A DNA stretch of 64,000 nt from Aphelocoma coerulescens (GCF_041296385.1 NW_027184085.1:53163109-53227108); one strand, 5' to 3'. Shown: positions 18,837 to 32,697, counted from the stretch's first letter. Notes: generated by a model not told the origin, from the letters alone. Translations and numbers: made by a program.

Positions 18837-19481
18837 ATAAAGTGTTACGATCCGGTTCAGACCCAGAAAAGCAAAGCAGGCGAAGTCTCTGAGCATAAAC
18901 CAGAAAGAACTTAGAAGGTTCAAAATATTGCCAGATATGAGATTAAAACCAAACGAGATTAAATGTCGATGCCAAAAAATTGATGTATTTTATTTGACAG
19001 TAAAAGTAGGGCCCAGTTTGGGGCCAATCACCCTTGCAGTGCCTAAAGGGGCTCCAGCAGAGCTGGAGGGGGGCTGGGAGCACCCGGAAGCGGGAGCAGC
19101 CAGAGCTGGGAGCACCTGCATCTTGGCCAAGGCAGCTGCCGCCAGGTTTGGTGGTGCCTGAGCAGGGCGGGGACGATGCCAGGGACATCCCGCAGTGACG
19201 TCTTCTCTTTTCCACTGGGCGTGCGCTCGGTCCCAAAGCGGACGCCCATTCTGATCTCAGTCTCACTCCATGTTTAGACACGCTCACAGTCCTGGATTTC
19301 ATCCCATGCCAGTGGCAGACCCGTGCAGCCCCAGAGCCAATACCAAGGCCAGGCTGAAGGCAAACGCCACATTTAGCCTTCACGCCAATGGTAGCTGTAA
19401 TGTAAAACCCAGCCCTAACGCCGAGGCCTCTCCTAATTCCAGCCCCTTGCTAAATGCTCAGCCCTAAACCAAATGCAACGG

Positions 19482-20055
19482 TGTAATAAATGAATTGGTT
19501 TCAGGGTGTTGATTTTTACTGTTTGGATGAGATAGAAAAGAGGGGAGTTGATAGTTGGATACATGGGCATGTTAACGGAGGATATTGCGAGACTGTCTGG
19601 GTGTAATATTGGAGTGTGAGCACTAGGTGGAGACGCAGTTGGGGATGTGATGACGTGATGGACTAGAAAATGACCTCATGCAGGTGATGTCAACATCTTG
19701 GACCGCTTAGCCAATCATTCGACACCCTCGGGAAATGATTGGACAAAAATGCATCTTGATAAAGACCAATAGAACCCCTGGAAGCAAGCCAATCAGAAGA
19801 AGAATCCAAAATCCACCAATTGTGAACGGACCGAGGGCATAAGAACGGACCTGGGACTTTATCCGGGGAGCTCCTGCGGAACTTGGGGTCCAAGGTTGCA
19901 CCCAGTGGGTCACACTGTCCTTTTTGTGTGCTGCTTTACTCTGGCTTGTCGTGCGGAGCCTGGGCTTATCCTGGGTTCTCGCTCTCAGTTGTTAATGAAT
20001 AAACAAACGAGTTGGCTTTTCTCTTTTAAAAAAAGTCTCAGCCTCGTTTATAACA
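19482..20055 (+). mobile_element. Solo LTR, unit 2
   Basis: Same TGTAATAA/ATAACA termini and ACGG flanks (19478-19481 and 20056-20059). Confidence 0.82.
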
Positions 20056-21093
20056 ACGGTGAGCTCGAAGGCCAAAGCCAGCCCCAACTGCAACTCTTAA
20101 GATCAAGCCCAACACCAATCCCAACTGAAGCCCTAAGTCCAGCTTCGAGCCCAGCCCCAGCCCACACTCCAATGCCGCCTTTAGCTCTAACTCCCAAACT
20201 CAGCCCCAACTGCTGCCCTAAGGCCAACCATTCATGGAGTTAAGGCCAGTGCCCCAGGTGCACTCCCTAGCCCAAGGCAGGCTCCAAGCTCAAGGCCACC
20301 GTTAGCCCTAAGGGCAGGGCCAGCCCTAAGGCCGGCCTGAGCCGCAATGGCAGCCAAAGGCAGCCCAAGTGGGGCTTCAACGCCGACCCCTCCCCCAGCC
20401 CGCCCTGATGCCGGCCCTGCCTCCCTGCGCTGCGAGCCAGGCGCTGTCCCCGCGTGTCACAGAGGCCGCGGCCTGTGGAGCAATCAGCGGGCTCGGTGCG
20501 GTGCTGGCACTGGCCGTCCCCGAGCCCCCTGCCTCTGGGGCAGTGTCGTCGCCCGGAGACGTCGTGGCCCCGCCGCCTGGGCCGCAGAGTTGTCACAAAG
20601 GGCAGCGGCGACATTAGGACTTCCTGGCCAGCCGCTATTTCCAGGCACGATGCTTAAGCATGGATCGGCCGCTTCTGATAGCGTGTCTGTCTTGGGCGAG
20701 CGTTTTTGTGATGGCTGTGCAGGCGCGTTGGATACAGCTGCAGGACGCTCTGTTTCCACAGAAAATTTGCGGCCAGCACTGCCAGGCATGGTCACAGGAT
20801 GCCTGCTAGTAGTGGCTCAGCAGCTCTGAGACCGCTCTTTGCAGCGTCCAGCGGGGAGTTAAGGGCAGCGTTGAATCGAATGATAGCAATGCAAAAGGAT
20901 GCAAAGCACAGCGTGTGAACAGGAGCTTTGGAGCCCTCGGCACACAGGATATTTCAGAGGAGAAATCCCCTGGTGCACCTGGCCCCAATAAAGAGCGGCC
21001 GCTGCTGAATGCCACACTCCAGTGGCGTTTTAAATGTAATTTTTCTATTTTATAGGGTTTCATTTTTGCTAAGCTTTGGTAATGCCCGGGGTG

Positions 21094-21266
21094 TGATGTC
21101 ATTGACCCGCTGCCTCTCGACCAATCAGATCGCTCCGCTACGTTCTGGCCCCGCCGCTCATTGTTTCCTCACAATGAGGAACCTTGGCGCTCGATTCCCA
21201 TTGGCTGCCGCCCGGGGGGGCGGGGCTTAGGCTGCCTATATAAGGCGGCGGCGGTGGCAGGGCTTC
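21094..21266 (+). promoter_or_regulatory. Pol II promoter, unit 2
   Basis: TATATAAG at 21237-21244. It has a private G-to-A change between TATA and start site; all other elements are unchanged. Confidence 0.85.
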
Positions 21267-21509
21267 AGTTGCAGTCCCGGCGTGGAGGCGGCAGCAGCGG
21301 AGCGGAGCGGGCGGAGAGGAGCGGAAGCCCCGAGGCCGGAGCTCTGGGAGCGGCCCGGCCCTCAGCGCCGCGGCCCTGGAGCCCCGGGCCGGGGCGGGTG
21401 TGAGGGGGTGGCTGGGAGGGAGATGGGATGGTTCGCTGCGCCGCTTCTCGCCGCCAATGCGCCTTTTCTCTCTGCCACTTTTCTCAGGTACCTGCGCCGG
21501 CCCCTCCAG

Positions 21510-22250
21510 ATGGCAGTGGGAGCGCCAGCAACCCCGGCTCGGCAAAGGCAGGGACGGGCAACTACCGCGGCAACGAGGGACCGCACCCCAGCTCGGCAAA
21601 GGCAGGGACGGGCAACTACCGGGGCAACGAGGGACCGCACCCCAGCTCGGCAAAGGCAGGGACGGGCAACTGCCGGGGCAACGAGGGACAGCAAGCCCGG
21701 CTCGGCAAAGGCAGGGCCCCAGCAGCGCCGGGGCAACGAGGGACAAAATCGGAAGAGTTCGGACACCACCCGAAGCCCACCAAAGGTAAAATCAGGTAAT
21801 ACCATGTAATACCAGGTAAAACACGGTAATACCAGGTAAAACACGGTAATACCAGCTAATACCATCTAATATTATCTAATACAGGTAAAACACGGTAAAA
21901 TCAGGTAATACCAGGTAAAATCAGGTAATGCCAGGTAAAACACGGTAAAACAAAATAAAATTGGCAAAAAACACATCAAATGCCTTGAGTGATCTTTGCT
22001 CTCCCAGCGAGTGGCTTGCGATGCAAACAAATCCCAAAGCCCCCGCCTTCCCCGTGGGAGAGGAGGCCGGAGCCCCCCCGGCCTCAGCTGGGGTGAGGAG
22101 CACGCATGGCCCGGGGCTGTCTCCGTCCCTCTGCATCCTGGGGGGTCCTGTGGTGTCTTCAGGCCTCTCCTGTCGGGGAACGATCGGGACTGGGGGGATC
22201 TCTGTCCAAGTCATGGCGGGAGATACTCGGGGCGGTCACCCCAGGGCTGA
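21510..22250 (+). CDS. Candidate spliced gene, unit 2
   Basis: ATG at 21510, exon 2 donor at 21785/21786, acceptor before 22008, TGA at 22248-22250. Three regular copies of the 18-residue repeat plus a diverged one give about 172 residues, 18 more than unit 1. Confidence 0.35.
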
Positions 22251-22474
22251 GAGGGACGGAGCCCCCCTGGCCCCAGCCCCCACACGCATTTCCCAGGGCG
22301 AGAGGGACCGGGATGTGCAGTTGGCGGAAAGGCTGCTCGGCCGCGGTGCTCTCTTGCGCGCCCGGTGCTGCGGCCACGCCTCCCGCTGCCTCTCCCGGCG
22401 CCCTCTCCTCGCTGCCGGCCTCAGTGGGCGGCGCCCGCCGTGTTCCCACCGTCATCCTTGCATTATTCTCCTTT

Positions 22475-22731
22475 TTAAAGGAGCCTCCAAGGCTTTAGCA
22501 CATTCATAGCTGTCTCATCTCCTGTGGGAGCCACTTCGATTCGAATTTTAGCAGCCTGCTTCAGCCTTTCCAAGCCCAGGGCAGTCCCCTCGGAGCCGTC
22601 TAGTCTGTGGCTCTTACACCATGTGCTTAAGGCTGTTAAAGCCTGTTGGTCGTATTTTATGCCTTTTTTTGTTAAAAAGCAAGTCCATACCTGTAGTACG
22701 GGGTCTTCTGGTGCTGAAACTCTGCGCCCAT
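22475..22731 (-). pseudogene. gag: Second-retrovirus gag fragment, unit 2
   Basis: ATG at 22731-22729 and terminal TAA at 22477-22475, as in unit 1. The shorter purine tract changes which upstream frame runs into it. Confidence 0.55.
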
Positions 22732-23159
22732 GCTGGCAATGTCTCCCAATTACAAAAAAGGAAAAAGAAAAAAAAAAGAAGGGAAGGTCCGTCTGAGCAG
22801 CAGCTCACTGTGCTACCTTTAGTGCCGCCGAGATGGGGTGGGGGGAGCGAAGCAGTTGGAAGCGTCTTATCTGCCTCCTCTGATCTTGGGAGCAGTTTGG
22901 CTGCAAGGCGGCCGCCCGTCCTCCGAGTTGCAGGCGCAGTGCCCGGTCGCTGCAGCCGAGCCTTGGCCCACTCCCGGTGCTCTCAGCACGGCACGCAGCA
23001 GCAGGGGAGGGGTTCCACAACTCACTCGTGGTTCCGCTCCAGGGCTGCAGGTTCGGGGGGTTCTCCTCAGGCGGGCGGCGTCAGCTCCAGGAGGCCTCAG
23101 AGTGTCTCGCAGCAGGCAGTGGTGGTGGTGGTGGGGGGGGGGGGGGGGAGAGGCAAGGG

Positions 23160-25043
23160 TCAGCCTTCTTCGGTGGTGGTGATTTGAATACAGCGTACAG
23201 AGGGGGAGAAGGAAAGGAGTAAGTGTTGTATCATGCATTTAACGCAGCCAATACCAACGATTAGCAATGCAATTCCAGTAGCAATTGTTATTGCAAGTTG
23301 TGCTAACCATTTTCCCCACCCTGTGAGCCCAAAATACTTTAGGATGGTAGTGACCCATGAACTATCAAATACTTCTCGCGGTTGCATTGCATGAAACAAA
23401 TTTCTAGTATGATTACTTATTTCTCTCATCTTAGCTCATGCCTCCTCAGCGGAGCTAGAGGCATTATGAATTGTAATACAACCCTCAGTTTCTGTTCTAT
23501 TGAACATCCCACAAACTCCTTGTTCTTTTAACAATACCATATCTAAAGCTAATCTATTTTGCAGAGTCATTTTAGTATTTTGCTGGACTTGGGTGTATAA
23601 TTCTCCAAATGCATCTTGTGTCCAATTGCTTCATATACTTAATTGCCAGGTAATATCTTCTAATACGAACTGGTGTCTTTTAAAGGTAACATAGGGAGTA
23701 AAGAAATTTTCCAGAAATAGAGATACTTTTTGTCCAGTGGTATAGTAATCTGGAATGTCAACTCCTTGAATTGCCCATTCTGCTCTTTGTGTTGCCTTTG
23801 AAGAGGGAACACTACGACAGTGACGTTCTTTAGACACTTTGGTGAAAGTAAAAATACGTCTGGGGCAAAGGGAGGGAATTCCAATTCCACACCTAAGTCC
23901 AGCATGTTGTTCTAATGACAAATGTGAATAAAATATCTCATCAGAGCATCCCCAAGCCATTCCAAGAGGGGCTATATATTTTGCAGTTTTCCACTTAGTT
24001 GCATCTGCATAATCAAGGACGGTGATTTTTGGCTTAGTATTGATTGGAGTCCCACGGACTGGGTAGTGGCTAAAAGGAACTCCACATGGGTTGAGAAGGT
24101 ATTTGTAGGAGGAGTTACAGGACTCATCTTGATTTCTCCAGCCTTTTGAGAGGTATCCCCAGCAAGTACACACATCAGTTCCTAATGTTCAAATTCTAAG
24201 TGAAAACCATGTTTCTGGAGGATCTCCTGGTCCTTCTTTGCATGTTATCACCTTTGAGCAATTGAATAGAGGACTATCTTCTTTTGTAGTCTTTTTTTTT
24301 AGTCTCTAAATTTACCTTTAAGAACTGTTTGTACAGAGCATGCCCACATTAAATGTTGTCAGTCGATTGGGGTTCTATTCGTTATGTTCGGAAGTTGACC
24401 ACAGCAGGAAGGGTTAAAAACTGTGCTATATTTGCCTTCATCTACATCTGGTGTGTAGAGTGGGTCAAACCGTGGATCCCATGGGTAAACAAGGCAGGGC
24501 TGTTTAGCATTATATTCCTCAAAGGTTATTGTCTCAGGGCTGAATTTACTTTTATCTAATTTGATGGCTGGGTGAGGGGATTCAATTTGAGATAAGATGG
24601 TTCTATTTACCTTTGGACGCCTAGTTCTACAATATTTCTGGTGCAACTGTCCTTCATGAGGTGCATCAGAAGGTGGGTCATATGTTTGGTAAAGGTTATG
24701 TACTATAGGGGTACCTCTGCACTCAACTTGGGCTCCATTTTTCTTACTTGTCCACTGTTCAGGTAGAGGCAATGGAGCTGCCACACTAGTCATATTGAGG
24801 ACAAAAGATAAATTCAAGGGTACTATGTAAGATGGCAATCCTGGTTCAGCAGAATCAGGTAATGTTACACATACACCTTGATCAGTAGGATTCCATATTT
24901 TTGCAAACCCTTTTCCTAATTTCCAGGCAAGGTTCCTTTGATCTAGCTCTGCTAGCTAGCTCTGCTGAGCACATGCACAAGGTAAATAAGCATAAAAATA
25001 GAGCTAACATGTTACAATCACAATTACCAGTAAACCGAAGCAT
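23160..25043 (-). pseudogene. env: env pseudogene, unit 3
   Basis: Open segments identical to unit 1; TGA codons at 23633-23631 and 23438-23436. Confidence 0.88.
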
Positions 25044-25153
25044 AGTTCGTAGCTGAGGTTTTTCATGCACAGTCCTGAATATTTTTTTCTCCTGTTGTTC
25101 AGTTACCTGTGAAAGACAAGAAAAAGTCTGTCCAGCCCCTTTCAGGGCTAATA

Positions 25154-27783
25154 TTAAAATGTAGGAATAAGCCAGCGAGAGCTTATTTTGTGTTCTTTGC
25201 CATAAGCATCGTTTGCTTTCCAGGTATGCATGTTCAAAGGAGTAGTGAGTACCATGGGTACAGCTCCTGCGGTAGGCAGTTCCACCCATACAGGCTGTCC
25301 TGGGAAGCGTGCGGGTTTTTGATTACCTGTAGGTTTAGATGTTGCTGGTATCAAGGAGGGAGGCTGCAGATAAAAAGCTGTGAGTCTGGGACATCCATTT
25401 ACTCCCCATTGCTCATGTACTGTTTTCACAGCATCCCATAGTCGTTCAGTCCAATTAGAATGTTGAGGTTTCAGAAATCGCTTAAGCAGGCCATTTGTTC
25501 TCTCGACGATGCCATTTGCTTGTGGATAATGGGGTGTGTGAAATATCCACTGGATGCCTTCTTCTTTGGCCCATTTTTGGACGATGGTCGCTGTGAAATG
25601 TGCCCCGTTGTCGGATTGGATAGGTACAGGTTTTGGAAAGAAACTGAACCACATTTTAAGGGCTTCTAATGTGTTTGCACTAGTTGCCCGAGAGAAGGCT
25701 CCTGCTTGGACTAGTCCTGACCTGGCTTCTACCGACACGTGTTGTTTGCCCTCAGACTTTCCAAAAGGTCCAATATCATCTACTTGCCATGTGTCCCACA
25801 GTCCCTTTCCTGTCTCTGATATGTGAGGGGGGTTGTTCTAAAGGGTGACGCTCTGATCGGGTCCGGCACTGCTCGCATGAAGATCTGCAGGTACGGCACA
25901 TTTCCCGAGTCCCCGGCCATCCTCTGCTCGCTGCTTCCTTGTATAGGTCTTGTGCCCCGGTGTGCTGTCGCTTTAAGTGCAACCATTCTAATAATGGATC
26001 CCAGTTTTCTCTTGGAGGTTTTCTACTTAGTGGGGCTAATCTGGCCCTCTCATCTACTTTGTGATTCCAGTGGCTAGTTGGGGTTTCCTTTTCTTGATGA
26101 GAGGCTACCCAGCCAACTAAAAAATTCCCCTTTTTTGCTACAGCAAGAATTTCTTGCCATTTTTCCTTTTGCCAAGCAGGGACCCTGTTTACTTCCCAGT
26201 CCTTTTTGTCCCAGAAGGGGAGCCATTCAGTACACCCTTTGAACACAGCAAAAGAATCAGTGTAAACATATACAGAGTCTGAGGTTTCAGATGCATGGTT
26301 AAATACACTCCAGACTGCTGCCAGTTCTCCCACTTGTGCACTACCTTCCCCTTCTGTTACAATTTGCTTGCCTGTATTTATTTGTAAGGCTACAGCACCA
26401 CATTTCCAAACCTTACCTTCTCGCTTTGCTGATGCATCCGTAAACCACGCATTCTGCAATCGTTCTGAGTACGGGGGGAGCAACTTGGATCATAGAAGGT
26501 GAAAAGTCAGTGGTGCTATTTAGGGTTACCTCATCTTGTAGAGGAAGATTTTTGCGAGCTCCTTCTGTTACTTGAAAAATGGTGCAATAATGTTCCATTT
26601 GAGCATACCGTTTGCAAACAGAGGCACGTTGGGCCACCCCGTCAGGGGGTGGGATTCCTGCCAAAACTGACTTGATGACTTGAAAAGGTTCCCTTAAAAT
26701 CAGGGGTTGTTTGTGGGTAGTTTTCTCTGCTTCCTGAAAAGCAGTGCTGACCACGAATAAACTTTTTTCCCAGGTAGAATATCGTTTTTCTGCATCTTTA
26801 AAACTGCGTGAGTAAAAGCCTATGGGTCTGGTAGGACCATCGGGTCCTTTCTGCCATAAATGTATAGACAGTCCAGAGCTTGCAAATCGCCATTCCATGT
26901 GTACTGGATCAGTGGGATGTATAGGAGCTAGGGATTGGTATGTGTTAGCTTCAAAAATTAGGAGTTGTAGGGCCTCATCGTGCAAGGGAGTCCAATCCCA
27001 CTTTGCTTTTTTTCCTAGCAAATCATACAGGGGCCTTGCAATTATTGAAAAGTCAGGAATGTGTTTCCTCCAAAAAATTAGCAGGCCTAAAGCATGCTGC
27101 AGGTCTTTTTTAGTCTCTGGGGTTTCAATTTGGTCTAGGTGGCTGAGGGTGAATGGGGCTATACACACCATTCCTCCTTTCCACCAGATTCCCAAGAATT
27201 TTACTTCTAGGGAAGGGAGTTGTACTTTTTCAGGAGGAATACGTAAGCCCGGGGATTCTAGATGTTTAATGATGTTTGTTTGTGTTGTTTGTACAGGTGT
27301 AATCTCATCTCCTGCCACCAAAATGCCATCAATGTATTGGTATACTCTTACTCCTGGTGCAGGAGGAATGAGTGACAATTCTTGTGCTAGTGCATGATGT
27401 GCTAGAGTGGGTGAGTGTTTGAATCCTTGTGGGAGGCGAGTGAAAGTATATTGCTGGCCCTCCCCCGTGAAAGCAAAACGCTCCTGATCTTGTTCCTGCG
27501 AGGGGACCATAAAAAACATGTCCTTGACATCAATAGTGGCCATAATTTGATGAGCTTGTTCTTGTCTAGTAGCTCTCAGCTCAGCAATGTTTGGGACTGC
27601 AGCAGTGAGAGGCCCTGTATTTGAGTTAAGCCGCCGATAGTCTCCTGTCAGTCTCCAGTTGCCATTAGGCTTGCGGACTGGCCACACAGGAGCATTGTAA
27701 GGGGAACGTGTTGCAATCACTATTCCTTTTTCTTTCAAATGTGCAATAATTGGTGTGATTCCTTCTCTGGCTCCTAAAGGCAA
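25154..27783 (-). pseudogene. pol: pol pseudogene, unit 3
   Basis: YIDG Gly codon at 27327-27325; identical translations to unit 1. Confidence 0.92.
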
Positions 27784-27820
27784 GGGGTAAGGTTTGACAT
27801 TGGTTACTAGGGAGGGGGGG

Positions 27821-28183
27821 AAGAGCAGGAGCAGAACTTAACAAACACAAATGGGAGGTTTCCTGCCCCAAAGTCCCTATTTTTCCTTCTTCATTGGTCC
27901 AAGGCCTTCCCTTTAGGAGGTCCAGACCCAGTGAATTTGTAGGAAATTCACCTGTAATCATTAGGGTGTCAACTGCTTTCTCTTCTGCCGGTAACCAGCG
28001 TCTTACCTTTGCTGTCATCTGGGCTTGGCTATTCTCAAAAACATCTGTGACACGTATACTCTTACGTGAGGGAGTGATTCCACGTGAGGAGGCATCTTCA
28101 ATTTTAAGGGCAGACACCTGAGCACCAGTATCTACTAAAAAAGTTACCGGGGCTTTGTGGGGACCAGTAGGACAGGTTATTAA
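27821..28183 (-). pseudogene. pro: Protease remnant, unit 3
   Basis: DTG codons at 28132-28124; unchanged. Confidence 0.85.
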
Positions 28184-29752
28184 CGGGTCTCCTCTGGAAT
28201 TGTTAGAAAGGCGCCTGATGTGAATCCACCCTTCGCCCCCTGGCTTACCTTCTGCAAAGATAAGGGTTTTCTGTCACCTTCCCTTTCTTGTGGTTCCTCC
28301 AGGGGAGGGGCTGTAGCAGGGACAGCTTTTAATGGTTCCTCTTTTGCTGGCCACTCTTGGATGAATAGTTCTAATTTATTAGTGGGCTGGCCATCCATTA
28401 GGGTCCTTGGGACTCCCTTTTGTAAGCCCGCAATCCACAGGGCATTTCTTTTCTCCTTGCGTTCTTCCCCTGTATTTGTTTGTCTACCCAGCCCAGGGGA
28501 GAACCTTACCTTTTGGAGTTTTGCTGGGGACAGGGTTCTGCACTCTGTGCGCCGAATTGATCTAGAATCAGTTGTATTTGAAGGAATTGGGCCATATTTT
28601 CTCCCGTAATTAATTAATTCTTGTGCCACCTTCCCTCCCAGGTCCAAACCTTCCCTTTTGCCCGGTTAAGACTGAGGGAAATAGCTGCTGCCTCCAAGGT
28701 GGCTACAGCTCTTTCTGCAATTGGGAGACTTTCTATTTGTCCTTTTAGCTGCATGCCTATGGGTTTCACAGCTTCAGGGAGGCCTCTGATAAGAGGTATC
28801 ATTCTCTCAGGATCCACAGGCACCATCACTGGAGATTCACCTCGTGGTGTTAATTTCCTATCATGCATCATTTGTAAACGAGCCGCTTTCTGTACACTTT
28901 CTACAGTCTGATTGACATTCCTTACTATAGCCAGGGGATCTCCTCTTTCTGCAGGACTGAGTCTGCCAGCCCAATCAGCAGCTCTCTGGGGAGGGACCAA
29001 GGAGCACGGTTATCTCCTGTGGTAAGGAAGACTCCTGCCCCTCCAGTACCCTTCTGCCTCTTTTTCTGAGAACAGAATTTGGTCAGCCCGTGTGAGAGAG
29101 AGTCTCCAAACACATTCAGTTTCAGATTCTTTGGGACTTTGGCTCTATCCTTCCTTTAGTTTGGCCAATTCAGTAGCTGTAGATGGGATTTCTTTTGTGG
29201 TTATGTCAGGTGTGTCGTCGTCTGAAGCCTCATGGGTGTATTCTGTTTTAATGAAGGGACGGAGCGAGGCTGAGGGCTTTTCTGAGTGATTACGCAAGGA
29301 TTCTAAGTCCGAGAGGGGGTACGCTTCTTTAGATAGTTCCAGCTCTGACTCCTTTTTTCCCTCATTTGCTGATCTTGCAAACAGCTCCTCTCGGAGCACA
29401 CAGACAGTAGCCTTTTCATTCCTTATCTCTTCCTGGAGGAGGTGGGTGTTAGCTCCAGCTGAAATTGCAATGCTTTAACCAAATGCTGTAATGAAGCAGT
29501 AATTTCCATATCAGCTTTCTGCTGGTGCTCTCTGTGTTCTACTGCAGCTAGCACAGCAGCAGCTAAGACAGAACATACCACTGGTTGTGCTTTACCTTTT
29601 TTGAGTCTCGCTCCTGTGCGCAGGACAGAGACTCGATCAACGAGTGCTTGGATATTATACCAATAGTTTTGTGCCCAGTCCGTCCCTGGAGGAGATGGCC
29701 TGGCACCAAATTCATCCAACAAAGTAAACAAAGCTTGTGTATGATGTCCCAT
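28180..29752 (-). pseudogene. gag: gag pseudogene, unit 3
   Basis: ATG at 29752-29750; the C7 run is interrupted by T at 28636, but the frames on either side remain out of register. Confidence 0.75.
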
Positions 29753-30249
29753 GTTACTTACAAATGTCGGAGTGATCATTCCTAGAGGATGCCCAGCGTA
29801 AAGTAAATTTACAGAAGTCTCACCCCTGCACTCTGGGAAGGTTCCTCTTCTGCCAAACCAAAGAAAGTTACAAACACTGGAGTAGTCTCTCTTGAGGGAC
29901 ACCCCTTACAAAATGGTTTCTGAGGTCCTACTCCTTACACCTCGAGAGCACCTAGTGTTTACCAAAGTTACAAGTCTCAAAATTACTTTCCAAACTCCCG
30001 GGTCTTTTACCTACAGGAGTGCCAATTTCCCAGACCCTGGGCCTCGGGAGCACCGTTTTAGCTCAGGTGCATGTGCAAACACACAAGCAAGCAAACAAAC
30101 AAACAAACAAAAGAGTAAGACAGAGTAAGAAAGGTAGAGAGGTGTTAGGAAATGTAGAAAGGTACGTTGTTTTATTTTCCTAAAATGACCCAATCATAAG
30201 AATTAGCAATTCATGCATTTTTTGGAAACAACACTCTCATTTTACGGGG

Positions 30250-30267
30250 ATCCTGCCGACTATGCCA
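30250..30267 (-). promoter_or_regulatory. Primer binding site, unit 3
   Basis: Identical to unit 1; LTR remnant at 30274-30428. Confidence 0.8.
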
Positions 30268-30912
30268 ATAAAGTGTTACGATCCGGTTCAGACCCAGAAA
30301 AGCAAAGCAGGCGAAGTCTCTGAGCATAAACCAGAAAGAACTTAGAAGGTTCAAAATATTGCCAGATATGAGATTAAAACCAAACGAGATTAAATGTCGA
30401 TGCCAAAAAATTGATGTATTTTATTTGACAGTAAAAGTAGGGCCCAGTTTGGGGCCAATCACCCTTGCAGTGCCTAAAGGGGCTCCAGCAGAGCTGGAGG
30501 GGGGCTGGGAGCACCCGGAAGCGGGAGCAGCCAGAGCTGGGAGCACCTGCATCTTGGCCAAGGCAGCTGCCGCCAGGTTTGGTGGTGCCTGAGCAGGGCG
30601 GGGACGATGCCAGGGACATCCCGCAGTGACGTCTTCTCTTTTCCACTGGGCGTGCGCTCGGTCCCAAAGCGGACGCCCATTCTGATCTCAGTCTCACTCC
30701 ATGTTTAGACACGCTCACAGTCCTGGATTTCATCCCATGCCAGTGGCAGACCCGTGCAGCCCCAGAGCCAATACCAAGGCCAGGCTGAAGGCAAACGCCA
30801 CATTTAGCCTTCACGCCAATGGTAGCTGTAATGTAAAACCCAGCCCTAACGCCGAGGCCTCTCCTAATTCCAGCCCCTTGCTAAATGCTCAGCCCTAAAC
30901 CAAATGCAACGG

Positions 30913-31486
30913 TGTAATAAATGAATTGGTTTCAGGGTGTTGATTTTTACTGTTTGGATGAGATAGAAAAGAGGGGAGTTGATAGTTGGATACATGGGCA
31001 TGTTAACGGAGGATATTGCGAGACTGTCTGGGTGTAATATTGGAGTGTGAGCACTAGGTGGAGACGCAGTTGGGGATGTGATGACGTGATGGACTAGAAA
31101 ATGACCTCATGCAGGTGATGTCAACATCTTGGACCGCTTAGCCAATCATTCGACACCCTCGGGAAATGATTGGACAAAAATGCATCTTGATAAAGACCAA
31201 TAGAACCCCTGGAAGCAAGCCAATCAGAAGAAGAATCCAAAATCCACCAATTGTGAACGGACCGAGGGCATAAGAACGGACCTGGGACTTTATCCGGGGA
31301 GCTCCTGCGGAACTTGGGGTCCAAGGTTGCACCCAGTGGGTCACACTGTCCTTTTTGTGTGCTGCTTTACTCTGGCTTGTCGTGCGGAGCCTGGGCTTAT
31401 CCTGGGTTCTCGCTCTCAGTTGTTAATGAATAAACAAACGAGTTGGCTTTTCTCTTTTAAAAAAAGTCTCAGCCTCGTTTATAACA
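30913..31486 (+). mobile_element. Solo LTR, unit 3
   Basis: Same termini and ACGG flanks as in unit 1. Confidence 0.82.
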
Positions 31487-32524
31487 ACGGTGAGCTCGAA
31501 GGCCAAAGCCAGCCCCAACTGCAACTCTTAAGATCAAGCCCAACACCAATCCCAACTGAAGCCCTAAGTCCAGCTTCGAGCCCAGCCCCAGCCCACACTC
31601 CAATGCCGCCTTTAGCTCTAACTCCCAAACTCAGCCCCAACTGCTGCCCTAAGGCCAACCATTCATGGAGTTAAGGCCAGTGCCCCAGGTGCACTCCCTA
31701 GCCCAAGGCAGGCTCCAAGCTCAAGGCCACCGTTAGCCCTAAGGGCAGGGCCAGCCCTAAGGCCGGCCTGAGCCGCAATGGCAGCCAAAGGCAGCCCAAG
31801 TGGGGCTTCAACGCCGACCCCTCCCCCAGCCCGCCCTGATGCCGGCCCTGCCTCCCTGCGCTGCGAGCCAGGCGCTGTCCCCGCGTGTCACAGAGGCCGC
31901 GGCCTGTGGAGCAATCAGCGGGCTCGGTGCGGTGCTGGCACTGGCCGTCCCCGAGCCCCCTGCCTCTGGGGCAGTGTCGTCGCCCGGAGACGTCGTGGCC
32001 CCGCCGCCTGGGCCGCAGAGTTGTCACAAAGGGCAGCGGCGACATTAGGACTTCCTGGCCAGCCGCTATTTCCAGGCACGATGCTTAAGCATGGATCGGC
32101 CGCTTCTGATAGCGTGTCTGTCTTGGGCGAGCGTTTTTGTGATGGCTGTGCAGGCGCGTTGGATACAGCTGCAGGACGCTCTGTTTCCACAGAAAATTTG
32201 CGGCCAGCACTGCCAGGCATGGTCACAGGATGCCTGCTAGTAGTGGCTCAGCAGCTCTGAGACCGCTCTTTGCAGCGTCCAGCGGGGAGTTAAGGGCAGC
32301 GTTGAATCGAATGATAGCAATGCAAAAGGATGCAAAGCACAGCGTGTGAACAGGAGCTTTGGAGCCCTCGGCACACAGGATATTTCAGAGGAGAAATCCC
32401 CTGGTGCACCTGGCCCCAATAAAGAGCGGCCGCTGCTGAATGCCACACTCCAGTGGCGTTTTAAATGTAATTTTTCTATTTTATAGGGTTTCATTTTTGC
32501 TAAGCTTTGGTAATGCCCGGGGTG

Positions 32525-32697
32525 TGATGTCATTGACCCGCTGCCTCTCGACCAATCAGATCGCTCCGCTACGTTCTGGCCCCGCCGCTCATTGTTTCCT
32601 CACAATGAGGAACCTTGGCGCTCGATTCCCATTGGCTGCCGCCCGGGGGGGCGGGGCTTAGGCTGCCTATATAAGGCGGCGGCGGTGGCGGGGCTTC
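32525..32697 (+). promoter_or_regulatory. Pol II promoter, unit 3
   Basis: TATATAAG at 32668-32675; matches unit 1. Confidence 0.85.

Larger units (their letters stand above)
11729..18997 (-). mobile_element. Endogenous retrovirus, unit 2 copy
   Basis: Same structure and lesions as the unit 1 copy. It differs at 17144 (T for C, one gag Thr for Ala) and 17521 (C for A, gag Ala for Ser). Confidence 0.93.
11383..22813. repeat. Macrosatellite unit 2
   Basis: 11,431 bp. It shares the A variant in the CpG-rich segment (GGCGCAGTGCCC near 11504) with unit 3 only. It has a private A just 3' of the TATA box (GGTGGCAGGGC near 21257). The purine tract at its right end is the short form. Confidence 0.97.
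23160..30428 (-). mobile_element. Endogenous retrovirus, unit 3 copy
   Basis: Carries T at 28636 inside the gag C-run, giving Glu for Gly in one frame; shared with units 4 and 5. Confidence 0.93.
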
